Assembly (NCBI RefSeq): GCF_964019385.1
Contig: NC_088644.1
Span: 18,192,358 to 18,256,357 of the forward strand
Direction of reading: 5' to 3'
Source of the DNA: Sycon ciliatum
Lineage: Eukaryota > Porifera > Calcarea > Leucosolenida > Sycettidae
DNA: 64,000 nt
Shown: piece after piece, positions 15,101 through 27,800 of the stretch
Numbering within the stretch: position 1 is the stretch's first letter
How the letters are laid out: each line of letters begins with the position of its first letter
Notes under the pieces: generated by a model
Database searches by the model: none
What the model saw: the letters and a program-made list of their open reading frames with translations, nothing else
Told to the model about the DNA's origin: nothing
Position numbers and translations under genes: made by a program

Positions 15101-18100
15101 ACAGTTTCAACTTCTTCAAATTTTTCATGGAGCTCTAATCTGAGACCAATGTTGCAGGTCTGGTTGGTCAGGCCATGGCCGGACCAACTCTTTGGCCACC
15201 AGCGTGTGTTTATTGCTGAGGAGGTCATGTGCACCCGCCATATACACAAGGTATGAAAGTATGCCGAGTATAGCCGGACCAACCAAAAGCTGCTTTCACC
15301 GGTCTTGTGCAGCAATCTGCGTTTTAAATGTTCGGGTTAAATTGCCCTTCGCAAAGGATCCGGAGAGTACCCCTAAAAAAAGGTTTCCAATACGCCAAGT
15401 CCAATGTGACAAATCAATGCACTCACCGTTTTCAGATATTATGGAACGCTGACAGGTCCGTTTGATCACAATGGGAGCAGCTATACAGATGAGGACAAAG
15501 ATGACCACCACGAGAATGACAACTAAAAGATAATCGGATCCCTGTTTATTTTCTGCTTCAGCTTGTCCGTCATCTGTTATGGCAGGAAGTAGAGTCTTGC
15601 CTTGGCTACTCAGCACGCCATCACTAACACTATTGCTTGTCACCATGTCACTAGCAGTCTGGGCGTCCTGTGTGTTCCCGATCCGACGTGATACGGATAT
15701 GGTACTTGCCACAGAAGGCGTAGTAACTACTGCTGCAGCACCACATACAACAAATAGCACAGCGCATGTATCATCAAAATGTGCTGTTGGTGACCATCTG
15801 CTGTCAACCACTGGGTTTTTACTTTTATAGTTTTCATGTTAGGACGGTTTCGCATGCAAACCCGGCTACAAACTGATCTACCTGTCCTGTGTGACAACCT
15901 GCCGTGTCCAGCCAGAAGGCTGCATGTCAACTTGCTGTAAGCGCATGACCGAACCTTGATAGTGTTTTTTCAAACTGACAGGCAAGGGCTAGCAACATAA
16001 CTGGTATGCAAGGGTAATAATGGTTCAAAATGCACTGCACGGGTAAGTTGCATATTTTAAGTCACCCACTGACAGTATTGAAATGATAGCTTGGATAGAC
16101 CCTGGTCCTCAGGATACTAGGTAGAACCCGCTACATGTACCAGTAGGACCATCATACACAGACATGCTGTATGGCCTGTGTTCTAACATGTATTCAGACA
16201 TGGCAAGTGATGTCATGATTTCCACGAAAAGTGACAACATAGTAGTAATATTTCCACTCGGAAACTCTCGCCCAAAGGGTGCCCGGTAGACCAAAGTACC
16301 CGTAACTTTGGGCTCCGCCGGGATAACCGAGGTATGAGTGTATTTACAAATGATATCACACAATGATTACGTGCCAGTGCAACTTCAACGGGACCGTACC
16401 ACTACACAACGTGGTGCCCTGGCAACTTCACGGGAACGCACCATTACAAAACGTGGTGCCCCGTCAACTCTAAACGGGGACGTACCATTACGAGCTTGCC
16501 TGGCAGCTTTACACAAGCACAACTGACAGACCCGGCAACAACAAATGGGTACACCATCACAATAATTGACTTGCAACACAAGCAGGTTTAATTCACCTCA
16601 CCAAAATACCGCTGCCAGAACATCGTCACAGCAGCAGCAATACACCAGACATGCACATGTCTGTCCCCGGGGAAAATTGCGATTCCGCGGCCGCGTCTTT
16701 TTCCGCGTTTTTTTGCAATTTTTTGAAAGACCGCGTTTTCCGCGATTTTCCCGCGTTTTTTGAACTTTTTGTTGCACTACACGTACACACAGTGCACTGT
16801 TCGGTCAGCAACGTCTCATCGTGGCGGCTTTTTACTCAAATATGACGAGTGCTTACACCAGAGACTTGTAACTGATTGATTTCACTACACACTCACTGAA
16901 AATTGCCGCACATCAATATTATTCACTGCATATTTACTGCATATTTACCGCAAATTCACCGCAAATTATGCCATATTATGCCGCGTTTTCCCCCGCGTTT
17001 TTTTGCGATTTTTTTCTGCAAATTTTCCCCGGGGACAGACATGTGGCCCTCCAGCCCCTCAAGTATTTTAAACATGAGCACCAACCTTCATCCTGCGGCT
17101 GTAGTTTTTTTTTATCGCAGTGCAACAAGTTAAGCAGACATGAAACCCGGCCAGAGTTACGCAGCCACAGACTCATAGTGCTTGCTTTGTACGATATGAC
17201 TCATGACCTTCAGAAAAGTTGATGACCACACAAAAATTCCGATGTAGGCTGAACCAAGTGGAGTTGCGCACTCTGGTTTATAAACTCTTGCTAGCAGCAT
17301 AGTGTGACATACCTGGATTACTAACTGCAACCCATGCATAGCCAGAATAAGTAATCACCGGCGTAGAAGAGATAGCTTGAATCCCAAACATCTAAACAAG
17401 AAAGATTGAGTAAAACCAGCACAATATGAAAGAAAGCATTATAAAGAGACAGATCGAGGACAAACTGAGTTGCAGTGAAGCCTGTACCTAACGACACCCC
17501 TGGGGCTAAATAGAAGCAGCCTTTAGTGGCAAGTTTTTAAAGGGAGGTTGGGCGCCATGTGGCCATACCTGTAATCATAGATCCCTTGTATTATGGGATG
17601 ATTGAGATCCGTATAATTATCATATAGATCCCATCCGCGATAAATATCAAAATGGAGCTAATACTATTTTAGTCTATTCCCCATCGCTTGCACAATTATA
17701 TTCCTATGTCAGATCACACTGCATTTAGAGGGACTCAATTGTGCAGTTGCTACTTCTGAAGCAAGGAGTTAGGTATGTGCTGTAATGTGCAGTGATGCGA
17801 AGGGCGATGTTGTGAATTTTCACAAAGACCCAGCGAGTCCTGTATGATGTGGAGGTGAGCACCTTAGCACTGCGATGTGCATCTATGTGACGGAGGGGGG
17901 GGGGGGGGGGGGGTGCAATTTGACAGAGCCTCTGATTCATCACAAGCAGTAGGGCTTGCCGGTACTACTAGTGTCAGTAGAAGGAATGCAGACCACCGCT
18001 GCTACGCTGACTGCTAGAGCTACCCGTGCAGACAGAGCAATGACGAAAGCACCCGGATGCAGGCCATGTAAGACTGTGCGATTCCCACGAAAACAACGCA

Positions 18101-21100
18101 TCACAAGATGTGCATGTATATCCCATAACCATCCTGGTCATAGGGGCGCCAGAAGTGTAACGAGCCAGCAATAGCAAAAGATATACACGCCGCCATGTAA
18201 TAGCTGTAGACACCCTTGAGTACCAATGTCACAGTCCCAGATTACACAGCGGCCTGCTTGTGTGTACCTCCCCGGCTAACTTGATAGCACAGACAAGCAG
18301 TTGCAACTTAGCTCCAATGTGTGCCTCACCTCTACAGCCAGTCTACACATACATGTAGTCAAACTCGGCATTATACTCATGCAATAGAGATCTTGGCATA
18401 TACTCATGCAATAGAGATCTTGGCATATACTCATGCAATAGAGATCTTGGCATATACTCATGCAATAGAGATCTTGGCATATACTCATGCAATAGAGATC
18501 TTGGCATATACTCATGCAATAGAGATCTTGGCATATACTCATGCAATAGAGATCTTGGCATATACTCATGCAATAGAGATCTTGGCATATACTCATGCAA
18601 TAGAGATCTTGGCATATACTCATGCAATAGAGATCTTGGCATATACATGCAATAGAGATCTTGGCATATACTCATGCAATAGAGATCTTGGCATTATCCT
18701 AATCAAAAGAAGAGTGGTTGGCTGCAGGAACGTGACTGTATGGGTGTACATGTTAGGAGGCAGGATGATAATCTGCTTCTAGCCCATGCACTGCTCAATT
18801 TTGGTCACTGTCATTCGTGTGTCAGTTTTGTACTGCACTACTTGTAGCAGGCAGGCACAGTGGGTTGGTCAAAGACCATGATTGAGATACGAGAGGTACC
18901 TGGTTCAAGTCCTGCCTGGGAGCAGTTTTTCCTGCCGTGCTGCTACCCACTGCCAACTGGGAACTTGTGGCCAGGCACAAGGGGTACATGGATGCGGCTA
19001 ATGGGGTCTTTCTTGGCACTTGTGCCAGTGGTTGTGAGACTTATCCACTCACCCCCACCGCTAGGCGCTGCATCTGCCGCTAGGGTTTACCGGGTGTTAG
19101 CGGCCGTCGAGAGTTCCCTTCGGGAACAGACATGATAATAGGGAGGTTCTGCTCTACGTTTTGGGAACGCGACGCAAAGAATCACGCGAACTTTCTTCGC
19201 GTTCCCGTAACGTAAAGAAATGCTGTTCTGCTCTACGTTTCACCTAGAGAAGTCACGTGGAATGTGTACTGGGAATTTCCCCTTCCATATTTGGCAGTTT
19301 TCTGCATGCAGTTGATCGATACCCAGCAAATCCGTACGCATTTTCTCTGCGTGTGCCACAACGTAGAGAACCTTATCTCCGCGTAGAAATCTGGAGCCAA
19401 AACACGCGAAGCCGTAGACTCTAACCCAGACACCTGCTCTCTACGTGATTTCTCTACGTTTCACGTATAGCAGAACCTCCCTAATTTACTTTATTTTTTA
19501 CTTGTAGCAGTTCACAGATGCTACTCAACAAAAATGCCAAAATTCTGTAACTGAGCATGCATCCTTACATCACCACCAGTAGCGGGTAAAGCAGACATAT
19601 TTGCTTGACAGATCTGCAACGGATACAAGAACATGCAACAGAACACGACAAACATATCGGCTGGGCCCTAGCTAGCTGTATGCGTATGTCAACTACTTTG
19701 AAGTATGCACTTTCACAGCACTCAGAGTCGTCCATATGCACGCAAGACAAACAGCGAACAGCACCCAGCAACCCTCCCCCACCACACCCCACGTACCACA
19801 CCCAAGCCTATATATCTTCTCTTTAAAAAATTGCTTTTTGTGGATGGCCCATCACAAACCCACATGTTGTAAAACCCACCCCTAGGAATATCTTGGAGAA
19901 GCAGTTGGTCATGCATCCTCTAAAAGGTTGAACAGTCACGCCCCTAAACTGGACTACGAAATAACAAAAAAAAAGGTTACACACGCAAAGTACTATTTAC
20001 CTTCTTGTCCTTGCATGAGACCATCATGCGATTCCCGGCATGCCGACCAGAGTTTCGAGAATAGAAGCGAATATTGTACTTGTGAGACGCAAATACAGTG
20101 TCATTTGGTGGAGACCACTTCAGCATCCCACTATCATAATCCAGCCAGCTTGGCTTTCGTATATCTATTGCAGAACAGGTATGTACCATTTGACAAAATG
20201 TCAATCACACGTATGCCAACATGCACGGAGTAAATTTGAAAAGAGGCCATTCGGAGAGACAGACAAAGTGATTTTCAATATCGGTAACTGAAAGAACAAA
20301 GCCCCCCCCCCCCCCCCCGACCACCAACACCACAACTAACAGGTGATGATTCTTTAGTGGCAAAACGAATTTCTTTCTTCTCCAGAATTCTCTAACTTAC
20401 TACTGTGCTTACCACATTCGCATAGTCGCACATCAGTGTAATTGTCACTCTTGAATTGGCTCAACTGCTCAATGTTATCTAAAAAGTAAAAAATAAAAAG
20501 GATAAAATAAAGGAATGGAAGAAGAGCATGGCATCCCACCTCTATCACAGTGTCAGAGAGCAACATTATTCAAGTTGTGTGTCAGATCCAGTTCAACACT
20601 TGAGATAATACTGCTGCTGTCCGTTTGACCTCTATGACGGGATACAAGGTCTGAGCACCTCTTTTGGCTTTGCTCTGCATGCGGGGTTCGCTGCTGCGTG
20701 TGCTGCTGTGCGTGGACTTGTACATGATTTTACGTGTACAAACATTCACGTTATCATTCTTGGAAGGGCTTCTTCCTGAACTCTCTATCAGTGCCATTCC
20801 AAGAGTTGTTGCTGTGTGTGGGGGGGGGGGGAGAGCAGCGAAAGAGCCAAGCCGCAAGTTCTCGTTATAATCTGACGACAATATCGGCTCATTGCAACCG
20901 GACAACAATTGGCGCCCAACGCAGGGCTTGTACCCACGACCCTGAGATTTTAATGATAGCTTGCATGCCGTCCTACCGGTAGGACTCAAGGAATCGCACT
21001 GCAAAAGTGCTTTTGTTTGAGAATTTTCTTGAAACAATTGTTGAGATGAGGTCTTTATAAGGCAAAGTAATGACGCAAAATGCAAGACTATGTCCAGATC

Positions 21101-21775
21101 ATTGCATATGTGCAATTTTATCAATTGTCAAAATGGGCGCACATGCTCCTGTCGGAGTGCTAGAAACTCAGTCCAAAGTGAATCTTGACCATGGCACATC
21201 AATCGTGGTGAAGTCCTAATGTTTCCTCAGCCTTCCATGGTTGTGAAATGCAAAATTCCATACTCCGTTTCCATGGTTACCATGGGCTATTGCCATGAAA
21301 TACTGTAATATGCCTTGTATGGTCACGTCTAAAATGTGTGGACTCCTTCATTAGCCCCTTAGCAACAGTTTAGGGTCAAGTTTTAGGTCAATGTTAGAAC
21401 AGAGACCATGCATGTCTGTGTATGATGGTCCTACCGGTAGGACCGAGGTCTATGCAAGCTATCATTAAAAGTCTTCACAGGTACTTACAAAACTCATTAC
21501 AACCATGTCGAAATGCAAACCGATGTAGTGGACAGCCACGGTCACGACAACCTGCAACAAAGACAAGAAAGTACAAATTTATTGAAGGGGAAGTTAAGCC
21601 TAAGATCAAATTTTTACCAGATGTAGTCTTCGGGGTGCTGAGTCGAATGGTCTTGGTTCGAGGAAGCTGAGATGCTCCCTTCCTCCTTTATTCCAAATCG
21701 AACTCGCGCACTTCCACCAGGGTTCCCAGTAAAAAGGCAACGCCTGTTGGGAGTTCCCTAGTAAAATAATAAATT

Positions 21776-21838
<63 letters not shown>

Positions 21839-24800
21839 CACCGAAACTGGGCGACTGCGCCCTACTAGATGGGGATTTGTATGCAAAATGTCAATAAAAG
21901 CGCCATTTCCGACTTATAAACGCACTGAGGACCGGGATTGGCCCATGCGTTGTAGTCTTTTGGACGCTGAGTCGACTGGTTTTGGTCCGAAAAGGCTGCG
22001 ATGCAGCGTTCGGGCCTTGTTCCTGTCACGTCCCTGAACGTGACTACTGCTGCCTGATAGTCCTGTGACAGCAGGATCTACCTAGTGAGCAGCTCTGTGC
22101 TGAGCTGTCACGCCCTTTTGGGACAATGTGGTTTGGCCAGTGTCTTGTCCCACGTGCTTAGCATGTAGGTTGAGCGACACGCGCTTTCCCACATAGGTGA
22201 CATGCCTTCTTGGCATGACATGTCATGTGATCCAAGGCCGGAACCTGGTCAGGTAGGTTCTCGCGTTGTACGTTTCCTGGAAGTTCTTCACTTCCTGGAA
22301 ATGTGACCCCAGGCTTTGTGCAAAACCACGTCACTACGACGTTCTACAGGTTTCCACGATGCCTCGGCGCTTCGTGCAAAGAGCCAAGACTAATATGACA
22401 TTGTATAACAAGAGCTAAGTGCAAGACAGGAGACGTGTGCAAGAACCAAAACCGTCACCGCAGTGACCGCACGAGAGGTCAGAGTATCACGCAAGCAAGA
22501 CCAAGAATGCAGCAGAACTTACCATAAGAAGCCGCTGAACTATGGCACGTTGGGTGAGCGGGCTCCCCAACGTGACCCTCATATACTCACATTATGCTCT
22601 GACGTGGGTGAGCGGGCTCCCCACGTCCCAATTTGGTCTTTCTTCTCTCGATGTCTTTCTTTCTCTTTCTTCTCGAATGATCACCGTACGTATATTCTGC
22701 ATTTCTGCTGACTGGCTGCGCACATTCCGGTTTGACTTGTTCTGCTATTTCCTGGAATTACCTCGCAATGATCACGCCATATATCTCTGAAGCACCCTAT
22801 AAAAGAAGCTCTCATTCTCTCTTTTACTTCAGTTTTTAGTCCAGTCTAGTCTACTCTAGTCTAGTCTAGCAGTCGAGACTCTGTCTCAGCTCTCTGTCTT
22901 CGTTTACTTTGAGCTCGGATTTGATACTACTCACAACGTAAAACTAACAGTCTTTGTCTGTTGATCGTGTGGGGTTGAACTTGGACCAAGCCAGCTATAT
23001 TGGTTGGCCCCTGGGTTGTGTTGGGCTTGTCGTGAGGCCACACGTACGTCTATATTCAGTCGCCGCTCGTAGTGATTTCGGGGTCCGGTCACTGTGAGCC
23101 GGGGATGCGACATTCCCAATCGAACATGGTTGAACAAGCGGGCACATGCTCCCTCGTACACCAGTCACCTGGTCACCGTGCCCGCAGGGTACAACTTACA
23201 ACCTGTTTGGGTTCATTCCTGTCACCCGAGTTGAACTCGAGTTGAACGTTGGTGTAAAAGTTGTCGCCTGCTGGCCCAGTGACCAGGTGACTGGTGTACG
23301 CAGGAGCACGTGACCGCTTGTTCAACCATGTTCGATTGGGAATAAGGGCCGAACGCTTCATCGCAGCATTCTTGGACCAAAACCAGTCGACTCAGCGTCC
23401 AAAAACTACAACATATGGGTCAATCGCATTCATCCGTGCTCTTATAAGAACGAAATGGCGCTTTTAGTGACATTTTGCATTAGTGCTGAAAAGATTACAT
23501 TTTTTCCTTAGTGGCTTAGCTGATACCATAACGATCGGCTTATCGGCTAAACGATTATTGTTTAAATATTACTGTCTTTAGCTCAAGACTACTCGCACAT
23601 GGAGGGAACTCCAGCCCCTGCAGCTAGTGTAGACACATAACTGAGCCTGCCAGTCCTGCATGCTGTATGTAAAAAAAGTAGTGAGCCGAAAAGGCGGCGA
23701 CGATGATCGCGTCAATGTTTCTTAGATTGCGCTCGTACTTTTACACGTACATCGATGTTGCAAGTGTACAGTCAAAATATAAGCGCGGGGCTTATAATGG
23801 AGATAATACGGTATACTGTCGCGAATGGCACCACCATTCGCGAATCTTTCTTGTACAGTGCTATAATTGTAATATATTCAGCCGTTTATGTCTATCTAAC
23901 TCCCATATACTTCAAAGTAGGATGTGCCCTTTATGGATCCACACCCTGTATGGATCTGCGCCCTGTATGGATCTGTGTCCGTTATGTCTAGGTTCCATTA
24001 TCGGACCTATGCACGCTCGTACGTATGTTTGTACATACGTACATGTCTCACTTATAGTGCTCTAAATCTAAATATAGATAAACCCCACATTCGAGCATTC
24101 CGTAACTATTCAGTATGTACTATGCACTTGTTTATGGTGTCTCTTCCATGCGTGGTCCTCATACGCACTGCCAGTGCGGAGACTTGTCGTTGTACTAAGA
24201 ACAGTTACATTGCCACGGAAGCTAGTTACGTTACCTTCAGCATTGAGTTCCGTTCACGCTGCTCTGCACACTTCACGCCTACACTTCGAATACAGAAACG
24301 TAGTTGTAGCCCCTTTACCCCCTTTTGGTGTATTCTATTTGTTGTATTGCTGCGCGCACACATTTCAGCCCGCGCGCATGCTTTGGTCGTTTGTGTATTT
24401 GGTGTATTGCTGCGCATACACATTACCGCCTGCGCATACACATTACTGCCTGCGCGCACGCTTTGGTTTAGCTGTGGTATACAGCCACTTTTCACCATTC
24501 TTTCCTTTAGACCTCATGGTGGTCGCCACGTAGTTTGGTCTGTCCGCAACCAGCAATTACAACAGTTAACAGTATGATAACAGTGTTCTTGTAGCCGACA
24601 TTATTATGCTCTCCCAATCTAAATCAGTTTGACATTATAACGTCTCGGCTAGAGTATACCACCGATATTGGTGGCATACCGTATTATCTCCAATATAAGC
24701 CCAGCGCTTATATTTTTTCAACCAGTCCGGATCCTGGGTTTATATTGGAGACTGGGCTTCTACTAGAGACTGGGCTTGTAATTTTTCAACCACCTGGTAC

Positions 24801-27800
24801 ATGTACATTGCCTATTATTTTCATTATATCAGTAGCAGGACGTTTCTCAGTAGGTACCTGGACTGCAGTTTTGTGCTTCCTGAACTTTAGATCTCGGGGA
24901 TACAGACGTTTACCACAGCATGTGTTTATGTGATGTGTGACGTTAAACATGCATGGACATGATCCATACGGTTCTCTATTATAAGCCCTGCGCTTATATT
25001 GGAGACTGCGCTAGTATATCTTCGAAGCCCTCTTGGAATGCACTTATAATAGAGACTGGGCTTCTCAGTGACAAGAGACTGTGCTTGTAATAGAGATAAT
25101 ACGGTATCAGTAACTGACTCGGGTCAACTGTCTTCATGTAAGCACCGCCTATATTTTTCCATCGTAACGACTTTCAACCCGGGTTGAACATTCTCATGTA
25201 AACACAGCCTAAGTCCTTTTGCCACTCCCTGAGGGGTACGTCTAAACACAGCCTAAGTCCTTTTGCCAATCCCTGAGGGGTACGTCTAAACACAGCCTAA
25301 GTCCTTTTGCCACTCTCTGAGGGGTACGTCTAAACACAGCCTAAGTCCTTTTGCCACTCTCTGAGGGGTACGTCTAAACACAGCCTAAGTCCTTTTGCCA
25401 CTCTCTGAGGGGTACGTCTAAACACAGCCTAAGTCCTTTTGCCACTCTCTGAGGGGTACGTCTAAACACAGCCTAAGTCCTTTTGCCACTCTCTGAGGGG
25501 TACGTCTAAACACAGCCTAAGTCCTTTTGCCACTCTCTGAGGGGTACGTCTAAACACAGCCTAAGTCCTTTTGCCACTCTCTGAGGGGTACGTCTAAACA
25601 CAGCCTAAGTCCTTTTGCCACTCTCTGAGGGGTACGTCTAAACACAGCCTAAGTCCTTTTGCCACTCTCTGAGGGGTACGTCTAAACACAGCCTAAGTCC
25701 TTTTGCCACTCTCTGAGGGGTACGTCTAAACACAGCCTAAGTCCTTTTGCCACTCTCTGAGGGGTACGTCTAAACACAGCCTAAGTCCTTTTGCCACTCT
25801 CTGAGGGGTACGTCTAAACACAGCCTAAGTCCTTTTGCCACTCTCTGAGGGGTACGTCTAAACACAGCCTAAGTCCTTTTGCCACTCTCTGAGGGGTACG
25901 TCTAAACACAGCCTAAGTCCTTTTGCCACTCTCTGAGGGGTGTGACGTCTAATCCAAGCCATCCACTATACCTTTTAATGAATGCCGCCGAACACGGATG
26001 AGAGTTAGAAATTTAGAGTCATGTTCAGGCCTTTTCCTATGATTCAGCTAATTTGACAAAACCCGCAATTTGGCAGTGCTTTTTCGGTGCAGGCAGGTAT
26101 AGTGGGATGGTCTAAGACCATGATTGAGCAACAGAGGGTACCAGGTTCAAGTCTTGCTTGGAAGCGGAAGGATTTTTTCCTGCCGTGCTGCAACCCACAG
26201 TTAATTGGGAACCCGTGGCCTGGCACGAGGGAAACATGGATGCAGCGAATGGGATTTTCGGTCTTTGACCACTTTGTAGTGGGTCTAATCTCTCACCTCC
26301 CACCACTTCGGAGCTACATCTGCGTCTTAATCCTAGAGGGTGGTGGCATTCCTGCCTTGATCCTAGAGGGTGGTGGCATTCCTGCCTTGATCTTAGAGGG
26401 TGGTGGCGTTCCTTTCCTGATCCTAGAGGGTGGTGGCGTTCCTGTCTTGATCCTAGAGGGTGGTGACATTCCTGCGGATGCGGAAAACTCGGCCTCCAGC
26501 TGAGTCTCCCGCGGACCGTGAATTATTTTGGCTGAAAACTGGACTCCTGCACTAACAGTACATAGCTGAGCCAGCACACATCTCTGGTAGGAAGAATGGA
26601 ATGCTCGCTAGCCTCAGCCCCAATTGAAACCCGTTCAATTATACATGTGCAGCACTGGCATTTACAGAAAACTGTCAAATTTCTTACTTGTTAGCTCAAA
26701 TGTCTTGGTAATAGTTGCCAGCTTATGACTGACGGCAGGCAAAGAGGACACCTATGAACAAATCCAAAGCAACACCCCCAGTAGAGCAACAAGCAAAGCA
26801 AGCAATATAAACATCTGCAGTAAGCTGATAATGTGTTGGGATGAGCACCATAAGGTAGTACATGGATGTCAGGTGTTGTTACAAGAACTTTAAAACACAC
26901 ACGTGCATGTTCAGGCCGAGTTTTCTATGCAAAATACATTGAGTGCGTAACTTAGCTACTAGCTGTGCTACGCTCAGTCGAACGTCACATGCAGGTGCAA
27001 GTCAGTTACGCAACAAGAATATAGATTCCAATACTACTGAAAAACATCTCATTTACTGTATTCCTTACATGAAGTTGACATCGAGCTGTTGCATCTTGCT
27101 TTGCAGAGCGGTAGAATTCAGCGTAAATAGAGCTATGCAAGCAGTTGTTTGGTAACCAAGAATACCTGTCCTTACAAGCATACGGTGTGACTTGGACCAT
27201 GGTCATCTCCTGGATGAACATTTTGTACACATGTACATGTATGCCAATCCAAAGATTATGACAAGTCCAATACATAAGATAAATATTTTAAAATAAGGAA
27301 GGGGGGCCCGTGGCCCGTGGCCCGGGGGGGGGGGGCAAGGGAAAGAAAGGGAACATGTAACGAGCGAGGTAGAGATAAGCTGGACCAATTGGCCAGCAGT
27401 TCAGCAGCGGAAAAGTAGAAATTGATACACTGTACTTTTCCAGTTGTAGGACTGGATCTGTGTGAAGAACACTACATGCTGTGAGCAAGACCACCAAAGG
27501 CTTCTGTACTGGTCTGCACAACGCAACACAGAAGTTGGGTGCAGTTTAGGTCATGGTTGACAGAAGATGCCCATAACCCCTGATGGTATGCGTCGCAAAG
27601 CATACAGTGAGGCTCTAAACTAAGGACAGGGACAATAAAAAGTAAGGCGGTTGCAACTAGGCAGCCATGTGTCCTTTCGTATTCATAAATCAACAATGTA
27701 GAAAGAGACTGTGTTGCTCCTTACATAGGATCCCACCCTTTCCCTGCAGGCTTCATTTTTTAATCACGTGACTGACTCGCAACTGCCATTCTGAGCCATG

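Noticed and set aside
18276-18782. Repetitive 9-residue protein (YTHAIEILA)
   Set aside because: A 27-bp minisatellite that is open by length arithmetic, inside an intron of the receptor.
20903-20925. Retroviral-type primer-binding site (TGGCGCCCAACG)
   Set aside because: It continues as the 3' half of tRNA-Lys itself on the minus strand, and no LTR pair was found.
22795-23200. LTR-like segment with TATAAAAG
   Set aside because: No direct terminal repeats, no gag-pol; it is the interior of an inverted-repeat element.
25202-25938. CRISPR-like array
   Set aside because: Units are contiguous and identical without unique spacers; a eukaryotic minisatellite.
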